From positions 90,757 through 154,756 of the forward strand of contig JAQFVV010013333.1 in assembly GCA_028023455.1 (NCBI GenBank): DNA of 64,000 nucleotides, written 5' to 3'. Shown one piece after another: positions 45,413-57,908 of this stretch. The notes below the pieces were generated by a model. That model was not told the DNA's origin. It saw only the letters and a list, made by a program, of their open reading frames with translations, and searched no databases. The position numbers and the translations under genes are program-made. The stretch's first letter is position 1. Each line of letters starts with the position of its first letter. The stretch is from Epiperipatus broadwayi. Taxonomy: Eukaryota; Onychophora; Udeonychophora; Euonychophora; Peripatidae.

Positions 45413-48400
45413 AATATTTTTTATTCTTTTATTAGGCAAATTAATAACAATATATTTATTTAAAATTATGAAAAAGATTATAAAATAATCAAAATACTGA
45501 CACAATATAACAAACTAAAATATTGCAAAAATTACCTATAAAAATTTATTCCTATTGAATAAAATGCAATATTAACAGAAAGGAGAGTACTATTAAAATA
45601 AAATGTGGATATTTTGTGATTTCATCAAAAGTATCATTGATAAGAATGTATGTATATAACTGTGGCATATTCAGAAATTAAAAGTTTCTGGAATAATTTC
45701 CAGTTAAATAAAAAAAAAATCTGTTCAAGTGAGTAGAACAGTTATAGTTTGCCTACCATTTTGATGATGCAAGTCAAAGTCAAATTAAGCAACAGACCAT
45801 AAAATCATTTTATTTAATGAACAAGTGGTGTGAATAATGAGACTATTATTGTTAAATGAACTGGGACTAACAATATGGGGATAAGAAAAAAAATTGAAAA
45901 AAGATCATTTAAATAATCAGATCAATACTGATTACTATAAAAACATGAATGAGTAAAAAAAGGAAAAAGTAGAAACTGTAAATTACAAAAGAAACTTGTG
46001 TGATGTGGAAATTCAATTTTCAATATTTCTGGCTGCTGGCCTCTATGATATACTACATATGAATCATTCGTAAATTAGATTAAAACATAATCTGAGTTAC
46101 TAAAATTGACTGATTATAAACTCCAAGAATAATTAATATATATATATTTAAAAAATCAAGTAACTGTTAAACAAAACAAGAATAACATTAGAATGCATAA
46201 AATGGAAGCATCTTATATAAAATTAGATGAAAAAGAATTACAGTATATAAAATGAAAAGAATTGTAGCACACTTTAAAAAATTAAGATCTTCTAAATTTA
46301 AGTGGCAATATGTTCAAAATAGAATATAAAGGATAAAGCAAAGTGAAATCACAAAAACTAATTAAGAAAATAAATACAACAGAATGAAAAAGATTGCAGA
46401 ACACTTTAATAAAAACAAAAATTGTTTTTGAACAAAATATCAATCATATGAGAAATTATATTTCTTAAAGATATGAACAGCTGAGAATAAATAGTAATGA
46501 AATTTTATTAATAAACATGATTGTGCATGACACTATGAAAAAAAACGGCTGTTGGGGTATGGTAAATTTATTTACAAATTTTATTTTTTAAAACAAAGTT
46601 ACATGCAGCACTCAAGATGGAAAAAAATGGCTGTTTGTGTATCATAAAATGTATTAAATTTAAGAATTTTTATGTTTTATTTATTTACATAAGTCATATT
46701 TTATTTATGCAGTGTAGTTCACGGTTTCACTGTATTATGTACGACTGTTTTTGTAATATGGCGACAATATTTTAATGGATTGTGAAGGGATCTCAGTAAC
46801 CAACTAAATTAATGATTTTTATCTAAAATTTATTACTTCAGTTTAATGACTGGAGAAAATTAATTATCCTCTTTCTTTGTGCTATTCATATTATCAAGTG
46901 TGTACTCACATAGCCATTACTGATGGTATAACAATTTTTTTAATGTTCTATTTATGTATATACTAATAAAAAAATATGGGTAAACTTTACATGTAAATGT
47001 TAATTATTTTTAAGAATGGCTGATAATACATAACACATTGCTGAGCTACAGATTAAAAATATTTTTTGTTTATTTAACTATTTCCATATTTAGTGCTATG
47101 CCTCATATAAATAAATACTCTGCAGAAAATTCTCACAAGTGCATCATGGGCTTGAACTTATTTTGTTATTTCTTTAATTATTGAACAAACTCAATATAAT
47201 AACTAAAAATTATGTGTGTATGTGCTGTTTATATTAGCCAAAAATATCAGATTCAAAGATCTATTAAAATTTATTTTTTTTCAACATTAGGCTTAAATCC
47301 AAAAATACATTTAATTTGCTAGAAATATTCACATCACAAATTTTATGTTGACAAATGTAATAGGAATTAAGTTGTCTACAGTTATTTTACTTTTTGTTAC
47401 AAATAAATAGAAAGATAATTAAATTAGCAAAAATGTTCCATTTTATAAATTAAGTAGCATTTTAAAAAGTGAATTATTTTTCAGATTTTTAGAATATTGT
47501 GAAAAAATAGAAAATTCCCATAAATTTCCATTTTAAATGTCTCATTTATTTTTAATCATATAACAAAATATGAAAAATTATTTTACATGTCAATTTATGA
47601 ACAATCTTTTGATAGAAAATTTCAAAGCATTTTTGATATATAATACTAAGTTGCATTTTAAAAAGGGAAACAGTAGTTGATTTTGACCTCATTGAATTCA
47701 TGATTCTTTTCTAAAATCAATGTTATAACATATTGTACTTGGATTGAAATTAAACCATTTTTTTTTTACAAAAAAATAATAAAAGCATGTCATTTATCTA
47801 GAACATTATGTGAAATAGTTATGGTTGTTTAGATTATTTTTATTCGTTAAGTTAAATAATAAAAATATAGTATTCATTTAATCCACTATTTAAAAGGACT
47901 AAAAATATCTTAAAATGATTATGTAAACATTTAGATGTACAGACATTTGTTTTATTATTCTATTATTTAGTTTCAAAACTTTAATGCATGTGGGTTATAT
48001 CATTGAAAACAGAAAATTTTTCTAAGAGATTTAATGATGTCAAATTGAAGTTATATTTTGAGAAAGTTTTGTACCTGTCAAAAGATTCATCATAACTTTG
48101 CTATATAATTGGTTATTATATTTTGTTCCTTATTGAAAATTAGATATTTAAGATTGAAGCTTTTGACAATTTTCAATTTTGAAAATGACACTTACCTATG
48201 CTTGTAATTTGCAATATGTTTGATAATTTAAGTATCTTTCGATCTATTCAGTAATGAAGAATCAATAGTGGGACATATAAATATACAATTTGTATAATGA
48301 TTTTAATTATAGAATATTCAAAGATTTACAATTTACATATTAATTTAAGTACCCATAATGCCAATGCCAAAACAATATATTTCAGAATATCAGAAAATTG

Positions 48401-48442
48401 GCTGAAAACAAAAATGAAAAAATATAAGAAGTCACAATCACG
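45413..48442. other. A+T-rich stretch, nothing coding recognised
   Basis: No exon recognised. Short imperfect duplications occur near 46235-46410 (ATAAAATGAAAAGAATTG against ACAGAATGAAAAAGATTG) and 46540-46660 (AAAAAACGGCTGTT against AAAAAATGGCTGTT). Confidence 0.45.
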
Positions 48443-48642
48443 ATTAATAATTTTTAATAGTCATTCATTAGACTAGAGATTATCCAATAATAAATAATAT
48501 TTCTGTAGTGTCATATTCACTATAACACTCTCACCCAGGATAGGGACTTAACATCTTGTAGAAGAATGAATGACCAAAGACTTGAAAATTATGTGTGATG
48601 GATAATCTTTAGTTTAATGAATGACTAATAAAAATTATTAAT
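48443..48642. mobile_element. MITE-like element, 200 bp, 44-bp inverted ends
   Basis: The left end ATTAATAATTTTTAATAGTC and the reverse-complemented right end ATTAATAATTTTTATTAGTC are followed by ATTCATTAGACTAGAGATTA against ATTCATTAAACTAAAGATTA. About 41 of 44 positions match. The interior is non-coding. No target duplication was recognised. Confidence 0.7.
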
Positions 48643-50390
48643 TTATTTCCATTAAGTCGTTTGTGTCAAAGTTGTGAGGGCAACAAGTTTGACCCTTATT
48701 AATTAAACTGTAGTAATTTTCTATCTATATATATTAAATAATGATAAAGATATGTGTAAGATATTTTATCTGGACCAACTGATGAGTACTGGTTCAGGAC
48801 AAAATGTGCATTTTGGGGATCATACATCTTTGATCATATGTTTGTGATATCTTCCTCCACAAGATATTAAAAGTGGATAGAAACCAGTTCTGATCTTGCA
48901 TGAGATTGGTTTAATGAAAAATATATTACAAAAATATTATTCACAGCCACAATTGTTTCCATGATTGTAAAATATATTTCACAAGAAGAAAACAATTTGG
49001 TAATTAATAAAAAAAAAAAAAAAAGCTGATATGAAAAAAGTATCACTTTATAATCAAAATGCTGTGAAGAAAAATAGAAATGAATCAAGCAAGATAAAAA
49101 TTAACCAAACAGATAAAATTTTGAAACTGTAGAAGAAAAAAAGTGAAACAAAAAAAAAAGCATTGACTTTTGTGAAGTAATACATTTTCATTTAGAAGTT
49201 TGGCAAGTCTTATGGAAATATGATTTTAATGAAACAATACATATCACAGCCAAAATTATCTAAAAAAAACAAACCCAGACTTGTAAATAAATATTTAAAA
49301 TAATAAATTTAGATTATCATGTCTCAGAAATTGAACTTAAACAAGATCTTATCTTCTCTAATGACGATTTTAAAATTATTCCTAACAATAAAAAATAACT
49401 TCATAGCTGATTAATATATTAAAAATGTTGGGATTCAGAATATTTTCTAATGATAAAATAATTTCACCTACAAATTTTATGATGTTGCTTGATAAGAATT
49501 ATAATCTAAACTGCACTTTTGATAATACAATTTTAGGGATAAATAGGAAATTATAAAGAGGCATACAAATATTAGTGATATTCATTAAGGAATCAAAATC
49601 AATTGTTATAACTATAATAATTAGATTCATTACAAATAATGTCGTTCATATTAAGTTTAACCATAGGACTACTATATTATTTAAAATAAACAAGAACAAC
49701 AACTTAACACAAACAAAAACAATTTTATTCAATTCAGCATTTAATTTTAAAAAAAATATTAAAATGACAAAAAAAAGATTATTTCTGAATTGTCAGATTA
49801 AATGTTAAAGGATTCTGTAGAATTTAAATGCAATTTTTTAAATATGTTAATTAGTGAAGGTAATCTACAATAAAAGATTCAAAAATGTATCTAGAATTAC
49901 TTCAGATTTTAATAGAAACAATTAAAATACAATTAGAATAACTATCATGAGATTACATATTTTATAAAAATGTAAAATCAATAAAAAAAATTATTTTGAA
50001 TGAAGAAGTTGCAAACTATTTCTAGGATGGAATATATATTAGTTAACAATTATAACAAACTTTTTTCTGAATGAATCATTATATTTTTTTTAATAACAGT
50101 TTTTAGTAGGAAAGTTTATTGAAAATTATTTCACCTCTACATCATGTGAATATCATAAAAAAATTGTCATTTTTTCTAATATTACCAATGAAATAATAAT
50201 AAAAGACACTTTTTTTTTTTTGCTTTAAATGTCATATTATTTATAAACTATTTAATCTTTATAATGAGATATATTTAATACTACTTATGATATATGTATA
50301 ATTTTATTTACAAAAATTATTATCTGTAATTAGTATTCCTACTTAAGTTTAATTCTTTCATTTGAAATTTTGTTTGAGTTCTAGAAATAC
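48643..50390. other. A+T-rich stretch, nothing recognised
   Basis: Open frames here are low-complexity (Ile/Asn/Lys-rich). No domain, RNA or inverted repeat was identified. Confidence 0.5.
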
Positions 50391-50401
50391 TTGCAGCCAG
50401 G

Positions 50402-50705
50402 CTGTATTTTTATATTGGACTATTTCCATCACTTAATATGTGTATTGAATGTCTTTAGAAAAATGTAACTTTATTTAAATATTCCAAATACATTCAACTG
50501 TTAGTATTGAATGTCTTTAGAAAAATGTAACTTTATTTAAATATTCCAAATATATTCAACTGTTAGTACTACTAACAGTTGAATGTATTTAGAATATTTA
50601 AATAAAGTTAAATTTTTCTAAAGACATTCAATACACATATTAGATGATGAAAATAGTCCAATATAAAAATACCACTAGAACACCATCATCACCTTCAGGA
50701 AAACA
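50402..50705 (+). mobile_element. Palindromic retroposon, copy 3 (loop-less hairpin, no tRNA core)
   Basis: A 304-bp element flanked by TTGCAGCCAGG at 50391-50401 and 50706-50716 (11 bp, perfect). It starts exactly CTGTATTTTTATATTGG, as copy 2 does, and ends CCTTCAGGAAAACA, as copies 1 and 2 do. The arms meet with no loop at about 50569 (ACTGTTAGTACTACTAACAGT). The left arm contains a direct duplication of about 62 bp (TTGAATGTCTTTAGAAAAAT... twice) absent from the right arm. The tRNA-like segment of copies 1 and 2 is missing altogether. No coding potential. Confidence 0.85.
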
Positions 50706-50716
50706 TTGCAGCCAGG

Positions 50717-51159
50717 TTCTTTATGAGAAAAGCCAGTCCAGTTCTGGTTGTGACTTTAATGAATTTTTAAAAAAATCATTTTCTAACAGTAATTTTTTTT
50801 TTTATAATAGGTTCATAAAAAAAGCTGAGAGGTTCACATGTAACTGGGTGATAATTATTCTTATCAGTCAGACATATGCAATCAAAAAATTGAAAAATGA
50901 GCTAAATTTCTAGTTAGTATATAATATATCAAAGGATATAATGCAGATATGTAAACTATTCATTGACAGTAATTCCAGTGTATTGCTTGAATGTTTTATT
51001 TCAACCATTATGCAAAATTGATAAAAATAATTTGCATCAACATTTAAAATTTATACATGCACAAAGTGCACTTGAAAAAGCAGAAGCGACATTTTTATAT
51101 CACAAAATATTGCATTATTCATGTTTTTTGCCTGGAAAAATTATATAAATGCTGAGATT
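50717..51159. other. A+T-rich stretch, nothing firmly recognised
   Basis: Short open frames exist, but none shows a family signature. This may be the 5' side of the LINE piece that follows. Confidence 0.4.
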
Positions 51160-51330
51160 TTCATAAAAGTATTTTGCAGTATTTGTGGAATTAGAAAAGG
51201 CATATAACAATATGGACAAAATAATGAAATTTTGAATTAAAGTATTTATTTGTGGCTGCCTGAGCCTATGCATGGATTATTTTTTTGTAAATGTTCTGAT
51301 TAATAGATATGCTTGTGAAAGCACAAGTAT
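51160..51330 (+). mobile_element. LINE reverse-transcriptase scrap
   Basis: Plus-strand KYFAVFVELEKAYNNMDK (about 51170-51222) resembles the RT motif A block F..FVDLEKAYD.V.R, with the catalytic Asp position changed to Glu. A stop follows soon after. Only this block is recognisable. Confidence 0.4.
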
Positions 51331-51680
51331 TATTTGATTAATATTAAAAGTAAAAACTTGGTTATTAGTAAAAGTAAAAAAAACCTTGTAGTATTTGGAG
51401 TGAAAAAGCAATAAAAAGAATAATTACATTGTCAGTAAAAGTTAATCATGACATTCTAAGAGATGAATGAATTAGTATATTTATGAAGTATAATGAAAAA
51501 TAATTCATGGAATCTATCATTATTATTATTATAAGAGTAAATGCTACTATAAACATTGATATTATAAAGGGAAAAATCATAAAACAAAAAGATTCAATAA
51601 AGACTAAGATGATTATAGAGAAAAGAAGATATTTTTATAATTTACAGAAGTCTGTTAAATGATTAACATAATCAATGAAT

Positions 51681-52305
51681 GACAAAGCAGAGGCAAAAAT
51701 CTTCATATTGTAGTACCACACAGTGCAATCTAGAGTAATCAATGCATGCAAGGTTTATGCATAAAATCCCTATTTAGTGCCTACTAATCCAATATCCTGA
51801 CTAGTTTTCTAGCTTGTGGCTTTCATTAGTGAGAAGCCTTGGATCTGACAGCACTGCACCTAAAATCTTAGGATCTAATGCAACTCTTTAGTAGACACTT
51901 TTTAGTTAACTATAAAGCTATGAATCCAAAATAAAAACACAATAAAGTTTTCAATCCAAGCTGCTTGTATTATCATATAGATCTGAACCTAGTTCAGTAT
52001 CTATACATTTTGGTGTCTTTAGTTCTTTAATAACCAGTCATGATCATTCCATTGGACAGGATTGGTATTAAACCTTTAAACATCATATGATCACCATTTC
52101 ATATGCTTACACAAGCTGTTAAAGCAGAGACAAAACTCTCCAGATAGTAGTGACACCCAGAGTAATCAATGGATGCAAATTGATTACTCTAATTTGCACT
52201 GGATGGCACTACTGAATGGAGAATTTTGCCTCTGCTTTAACAGCTTGAGTGCGCATATGAAATGGTAATCATGATGTTTAGTGGTTTAATAACCAGTGAT
52301 AATTG
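51681..52305. mobile_element. Repeat family B: direct unit plus 238-bp palindrome
   Basis: 52061-52298 is a long palindrome. The left arm has ATTGGTATTAAACC, ACCATTTCATATGC, AAGCTGTTAAAGCAGAG and AGAGTAATCAATGGATGCAA. The reverse-complemented right arm has the same blocks in order. The preceding 51681-52060 carries a partial direct copy of the arm (GACAAAGCAGAGGCAAAA, AGAGTAATCAATGCATGCAA). It also carries the family B core TTTTCTAGCTTGTGGCTTTC, shared with 54674-56135. Non-coding and apparently mobile. Confidence 0.7.
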
Positions 52306-54673
52306 ATTTTTAATTCAGGGAGAAAGATTTATAAAGATTGGTTTAGTAATTGGATGGGAAGAAACTTTCAAAATAAGATTAAGCAATTTATGCAAATTAT
52401 TAATCAAGAAAACAAATTATTTCATCAAAATTATATTAAAACATGGTTATCATTCAATAGTGTAATTTAATACAAAATTCTTATTTCAACTAATCACAAA
52501 TCTAAAATTTATATCAGAATAGTATATGAAATAATCAATATAATTTTAATAAGATATGGCTACATTCTACAGCCACTGCAAAAATTAAAGATTTACATTA
52601 ACTTTTAAATCAAGTAATTAAATCAACAGCAACAAATTGCCCAGAGATAATGTTGCCTGCTTGATCAGTGATGATTAATATATCCTCCTTCCTATGAATC
52701 TTTAATAAAATCTATTATAGGACATAGTAAGTTGATAAACTATGGAATAATCTTGCAAAATCTAGTAATAACCTGATTACTTCTAAAAAGTGATAAAATT
52801 TCACTCAGATAAAGTTGACTAAAAGAGATCATTAATCTGGTTTAAATTATTATTAAGCATTTCTGAACTATCATAATCAAAGAAAAGAAAATCCATGCCT
52901 TATATTTTAGCTTAAAGTAAATAGATTTGGAGAATTTGATAAACCTAAGAATATATTCAAAATGTATTTTATATTTCAAACAAGCTATATAAGATTATAG
53001 ACTGGAACTTGTTTTGAAGAAGCAATATACATGAGAAACAAAATTGGGTGGTAAGTTTCCTCTGATGTTTTATAGAAGAAATATTAGCAATTAGTCAAAG
53101 AACCAGAAAATCTGGTGTGGGAGAAATTAAATGGAAAAGCAAGAAAATAATTACAGAATTAATTGCGATATATTTCAAGTTCTTTAGACTGTTACTTCTT
53201 ATATTAGTCTAGTGTTTTATATATACAGGACATTTTTTTTTTATTTATCCAATATATAAATCTGTGCTTTAATACATATTTTAATTTCAATTTAAAAATA
53301 TGTGCCTTCTCTGTGCTAAATAATAAAATGCAAAATTTATCAATTTTAACACTATCTTCCTTCTCTTATAAGAGTTGACAGGAAAATCAGAAGTTTGACT
53401 ATTGCTCAATGAAGTATCAGAAATAGAAACCATACCTTATGATTGAGATAATCTTGCCTTTGATTTTTGTCAAATAAAGTTGAAGCTTACCTGAAAAAAA
53501 CATGAAATCTGTGAAATATGCATTTCTTAATTGTTGTAGTCTGAATTAGGTGAAAAGATTTCCTGGAAATGAGCAAATGGAGAATCACTAAAAAAGTGAT
53601 TTCTATTTCATAAATATTGTTTTTTTAAACAAGAATTTAGATTACAATAAGCTAGTACTGTCATAATAATCCAGATTTTGACAAATGATCAGAATACAAT
53701 AATGTTTATGATGGTCAAATTTAAGAGTTTGAAATAGTATAACTTCCAGATTGCCAAATAATACCTTGGGCATGAGCAACTGAAGCATAGAGTTTTTATG
53801 ATGACAACTAAGTTTGATGGTGAGGGGATATAAATTTCCAAATAAACTTCTTTATTCATTCATACGAACATGGTATGATTCATTTGGAATCACCACTGGC
53901 TCCACTTTTAATATTTAAGCAATACCAATCAACTTTTGATATAAAATATTGGGGAAATGAAGTAAAAGAAAACATGATTAATTTATCATAAGTTATATAA
54001 TTAGTGATCTTCAAGTTGCAAAATATTTTCATTTGTTATTAGTCTTACATATCAAAGATTATTCAGCAGCTTTTCACTGTTTAGCGTTAATCTCAATCAT
54101 CATATGAAATAATAGCAATGGTTATCTTTTTTACAATAATTATCATTCTAAATAGAATAGAGAGCTTCAAGTGTAGAGAGATTTTCTCTTTTTTTTTGTT
54201 TGGTTTTTGCACTGTGTGTGAATAAATACACACTGATAAAAAAGTAGTGAAAATAATGAAAATTAAAAATTATACACACAATAATAATAGAAATGCTTAT
54301 AAAAAATAAATTCATACAAATTATAGTTAATCAAATTTAAGATGGGATATTGGATTCAAAGTAACAGTAAAGGTAACATTAAAAACCAATGTGTACTGAT
54401 TTATATATATAATCATATAAACACACACAAATAATAAAAACTAGATATATTTTTTAAGTACAAGGTTTTTGTATGTGCTTAAAAAACATTTCAATCATTA
54501 AATAATAAAATTATAATTATTCTCCCTGTAATCAATGTTAATAAAAATGGATATCATATTTTCAATTGTAGCAGTTACTTTGAATGTATTAAAAAAAAAA
54601 CACAAAATTGTTAATAGATGTTCAGTATAAATTAATACATGTGTAGCTTATAATACGCGCACACATATATAAC
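52306..54673. other. A+T-rich stretch, nothing recognised
   Basis: No exon, tRNA or element motif supported. Confidence 0.45.
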
Positions 54674-56135
54674 GACCAACAAGACATCACATGATGTTTG
54701 CTTACACTTGTTATCTGATAGCAATTTATTCCAATATTATTACATTTACGCCATCTAATATAAGTTTTAATAATCAATAGATGGCAGTGCTTATAAAATC
54801 CTTATCTATTACTGTCTCATCCAAATATCCCCAAACTATTTTCTAGCTTATGGCTTTCATCAGAGGAACTTTGGGATTTTTGAACAATGCACTTTTTTTC
54901 TAGCAACTCCTTTTTACTTTTTATTATACTATCAAGGTTATCAGCACAAATCAAAAAATCTGTCTTTTTCTTTAAACCAAGTCAATTTACTTGTATAGAT
55001 ATATAGAACTGAAACCCAGTTCAATTCCTATATATTATGATAATCTCAGTTTTTATTAACTTAGGCATTTTTATTTTAGGTCAGTATTGATGTTAAACCA
55101 ATAAGACATCGCATAATCTTTGCTTACACTTTTTTATCTAATAGCATTTTTTTCATTCTTACTATATTTAGGTCAAATAATAAATCATGATCTAGTACTA
55201 CCCCATCCCAATATCTCCAAATTATTTTCTAGCTTATGACTTTTATCAATGAGAAGCTTTTAGATTTTTGAACTTGGATTTTTAAGTCTACTTCACTTTT
55301 TTTCTTTAGTGGTCACTTTTCATTTTTTATTATACTATTAAGCTATAGTTATTAAAAAATTGAGCTAACCATAATATATAAAAACTGAACTGGTTTCAGT
55401 TCTATATAACATTGCAAGGAAATTAGCTTGACTTGAAAAAATTTACACGTTTTTCAATTAGGATCAATAGCTCGAGAGTATGACAAAAAATAAAAAGTAG
55501 TTGATAGAGGGAGAATGCATTAGATTCAAAAGGGTTCAAGAAAACTATTCAAAAAATCCAAAAGCTCCCCACTAATAAAAGCCATAAGCCAGAAACTAGT
55601 CTAGGGATATTTTAATGGGATAGCATTAGATAAGGATTTCTTAAGCAGTACCACCTGGCATCTATTGATTACTAAAGTATACACTAAATGGTATAAACAC
55701 AATGAGATTGGATGAAATTACTATTAGATAGAAAAAAGGTATAAGCAAAAAAAATAAAGAATAAAGATTTTTAAGATTATTTAAAAACTGAGGTTACCAT
55801 AATATATAGAAATTGAATTGGTTTCAGTTCTATGTAAGTATACAAGCAAATTATCTTGGATTGAAAAAAAAATGTTTTTCAATTTGGGCTGGTAGGTTGA
55901 TAGTATAACAAAAATGGCTAGTGAGGAGGAAAATTACATTAGATCCAAAAGGTCCAAGTGTGCTGTTCAAAAATACAAAAACTCCTTATAGATACTAAGC
56001 CATACGCTAAAAAGTAGCCTGGGGATATTTGACTGGAACAGAAAAGATTTATTAAGCAATAATACCACCTGACAACTATGGCATATACGTAATGAAATTG
56101 CAAAAAATGGCATTAGACATTAGCATAAAAATATA
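54674..56135. mobile_element. Repeat family B: inverted tetramer (two direct plus two inverted units)
   Basis: Unit 1 (54674-55095) and unit 2 (55096 to about 55351) run forward, 422 bp apart (AAGACATC at 54681 and 55103). Units 3 (about 55352-55780) and 4 (55781-56135) are the same sequence inverted, about 429 bp apart (CCATAAT anchors near 55367 and 55797). Shared blocks are TTTTCTAGCTTATGGCTTTC, TTTTTATTATACTAT and AGAACTGAAACCCAGTTCAA, with their reverse complements AAAGCCATAAGCCAGAAAC and TTGGTTTCAGTTCTAT in the right half. The whole 1.46 kb could fold into one long hairpin. No ORF and no tRNA-like box were seen. Confidence 0.75.
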
Positions 56136-57900
56136 AATGTAAGTTATTTGCAGTGCTATAAAACAATTTATCTCAAGTAATAAGTAATCTACAATTAATA
56201 TATTTCTATAAGTAAATATATTTATTTATATTTTTAATTAAACTTTATCAAATGTGAAGATTAAAAAAGGAGAGAAACTGCACTCAATACAAATCATGCT
56301 TAAGTAAAACAAGTAAATAATATCAATAAACCTTGTAGCTAAATTATTGAGATTGGTTAGACTCTGTCATCTATTCCTTTTCGCATTCAAGCCTTATTTA
56401 TCGCTTAATCATAATTTTACTATACAAAACACTAATTAATCTTTTTTGTGAATCTTTTTTTTTAACAAAAAAAAGATTCATACTAAAATAAAAATAACTT
56501 ATAATAGTGGCATCTATCAAGTATTTTCCAAATCAGGCTTTAAGAATATATAATTCAAACGATTATATTGTAATTTAAAAATAAATACATGCATTAACAG
56601 ATTGTTTGATTCACATAATGCTATCAAGTTTCAGCAAAAAAATTATTTGGAAATTTAAATATTACAAGGTAGTTTCAAAAAAAAAAAAAATTTTTTTTCA
56701 TTCAAAATAAAATTCTAGCTTAAAAAAAGTATAAGTATGTACACTACAGATAACTTACTATTAATGTAACAAGAATTATTTACAAATATTAGAACTTATT
56801 AATATAATTATATTTTTTATTTTAAAAGTAATATTGTATTTAGTGTCAAATAAATATTACATTTTAAATATTTAAATTTAATAAAAAATTTACTTTGATC
56901 TGAGAAACAAATATTTATGAAAAGTGAAATACATATTAAATTTAGACAATTATAAATTGCATTTTCATGATAGTTAAAAAAAAAAAGAATTATTTTCAAT
57001 TGTAAGTCATCACTGCAAATGTTTTTAACATGAAACATTTCAAAGATAAATATATTTTCATGGTTACAGTTGTGCAGAAGACTTTTGGAATAGAACATAG
57101 GGGGTTCTATTTCTCATTACCAGAACATTACCTAAAAATGTTGCAATACGATGTTTTTCATAATCGCAAATGTTGCACTTATATGCACTATGAACAATTT
57201 AATAACATGTACAAAGCCGTAATACAACTAATAAATATATCATTTGTAATCATATTTTAATATCATTAGACTAGTTAAGCATTGAAAAAGTATGAAAGAC
57301 TTCAACAGTATCTCAAACTAGTCTGTTGCTTACTGAACACAAATATCACATCTTCACAAATATATAAGAAATTCCACATTTAATAGTATTGTATATAAAC
57401 AACACATAAGTATGTAGAGTTAACTTAAATAAACCTACGTCAATTGCATTTGATATGGCTGTTGATTATCACTTTTGCTGATTTATTTGCATGATTGTTG
57501 TTTATATACAATGCACAATTTATAACGTATTATTATTTAATATACATATAAGTATTGTATTTTGTATATATGTGATGCTACAATGTTATGAATCGAAGCA
57601 TAACTGAGAAATCTAAAAACTATATATATTGGCAAAATCAAGTTTTCCTTAAGTTTGTCATGTTTTGATACAGAGTTGTATTGATAATCTTAAATACATA
57701 TATAATATACAATATCTCAAATTCTTTTCAAGATCTATAAGTTTTTTTTTTTGTTTTGACTTTTACCATTAATGTATATTATAGAATTTTAACATAGAAA
57801 TTAAAAATAAGATTCTTAGTCATATGGAAAGAGCTGCAAATAGCTACCTACTTCCAATTCTTTTGTAAAATAGCTTTAAAATGTAAATGCATATCCCATT
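56136..57900. other. A+T-rich stretch, nothing recognised
   Basis: Small overlapping open frames on both strands at 56817-57260 lack any family signature. Confidence 0.5.
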
Positions 57901-57908
57901 TCCTAGAC

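Noticed and set aside
57030-57260. 76-codon plus-strand frame beside the hAT element
   Set aside because: It has no family signature and overlaps an equally long frame on the other strand. It is probably chance.
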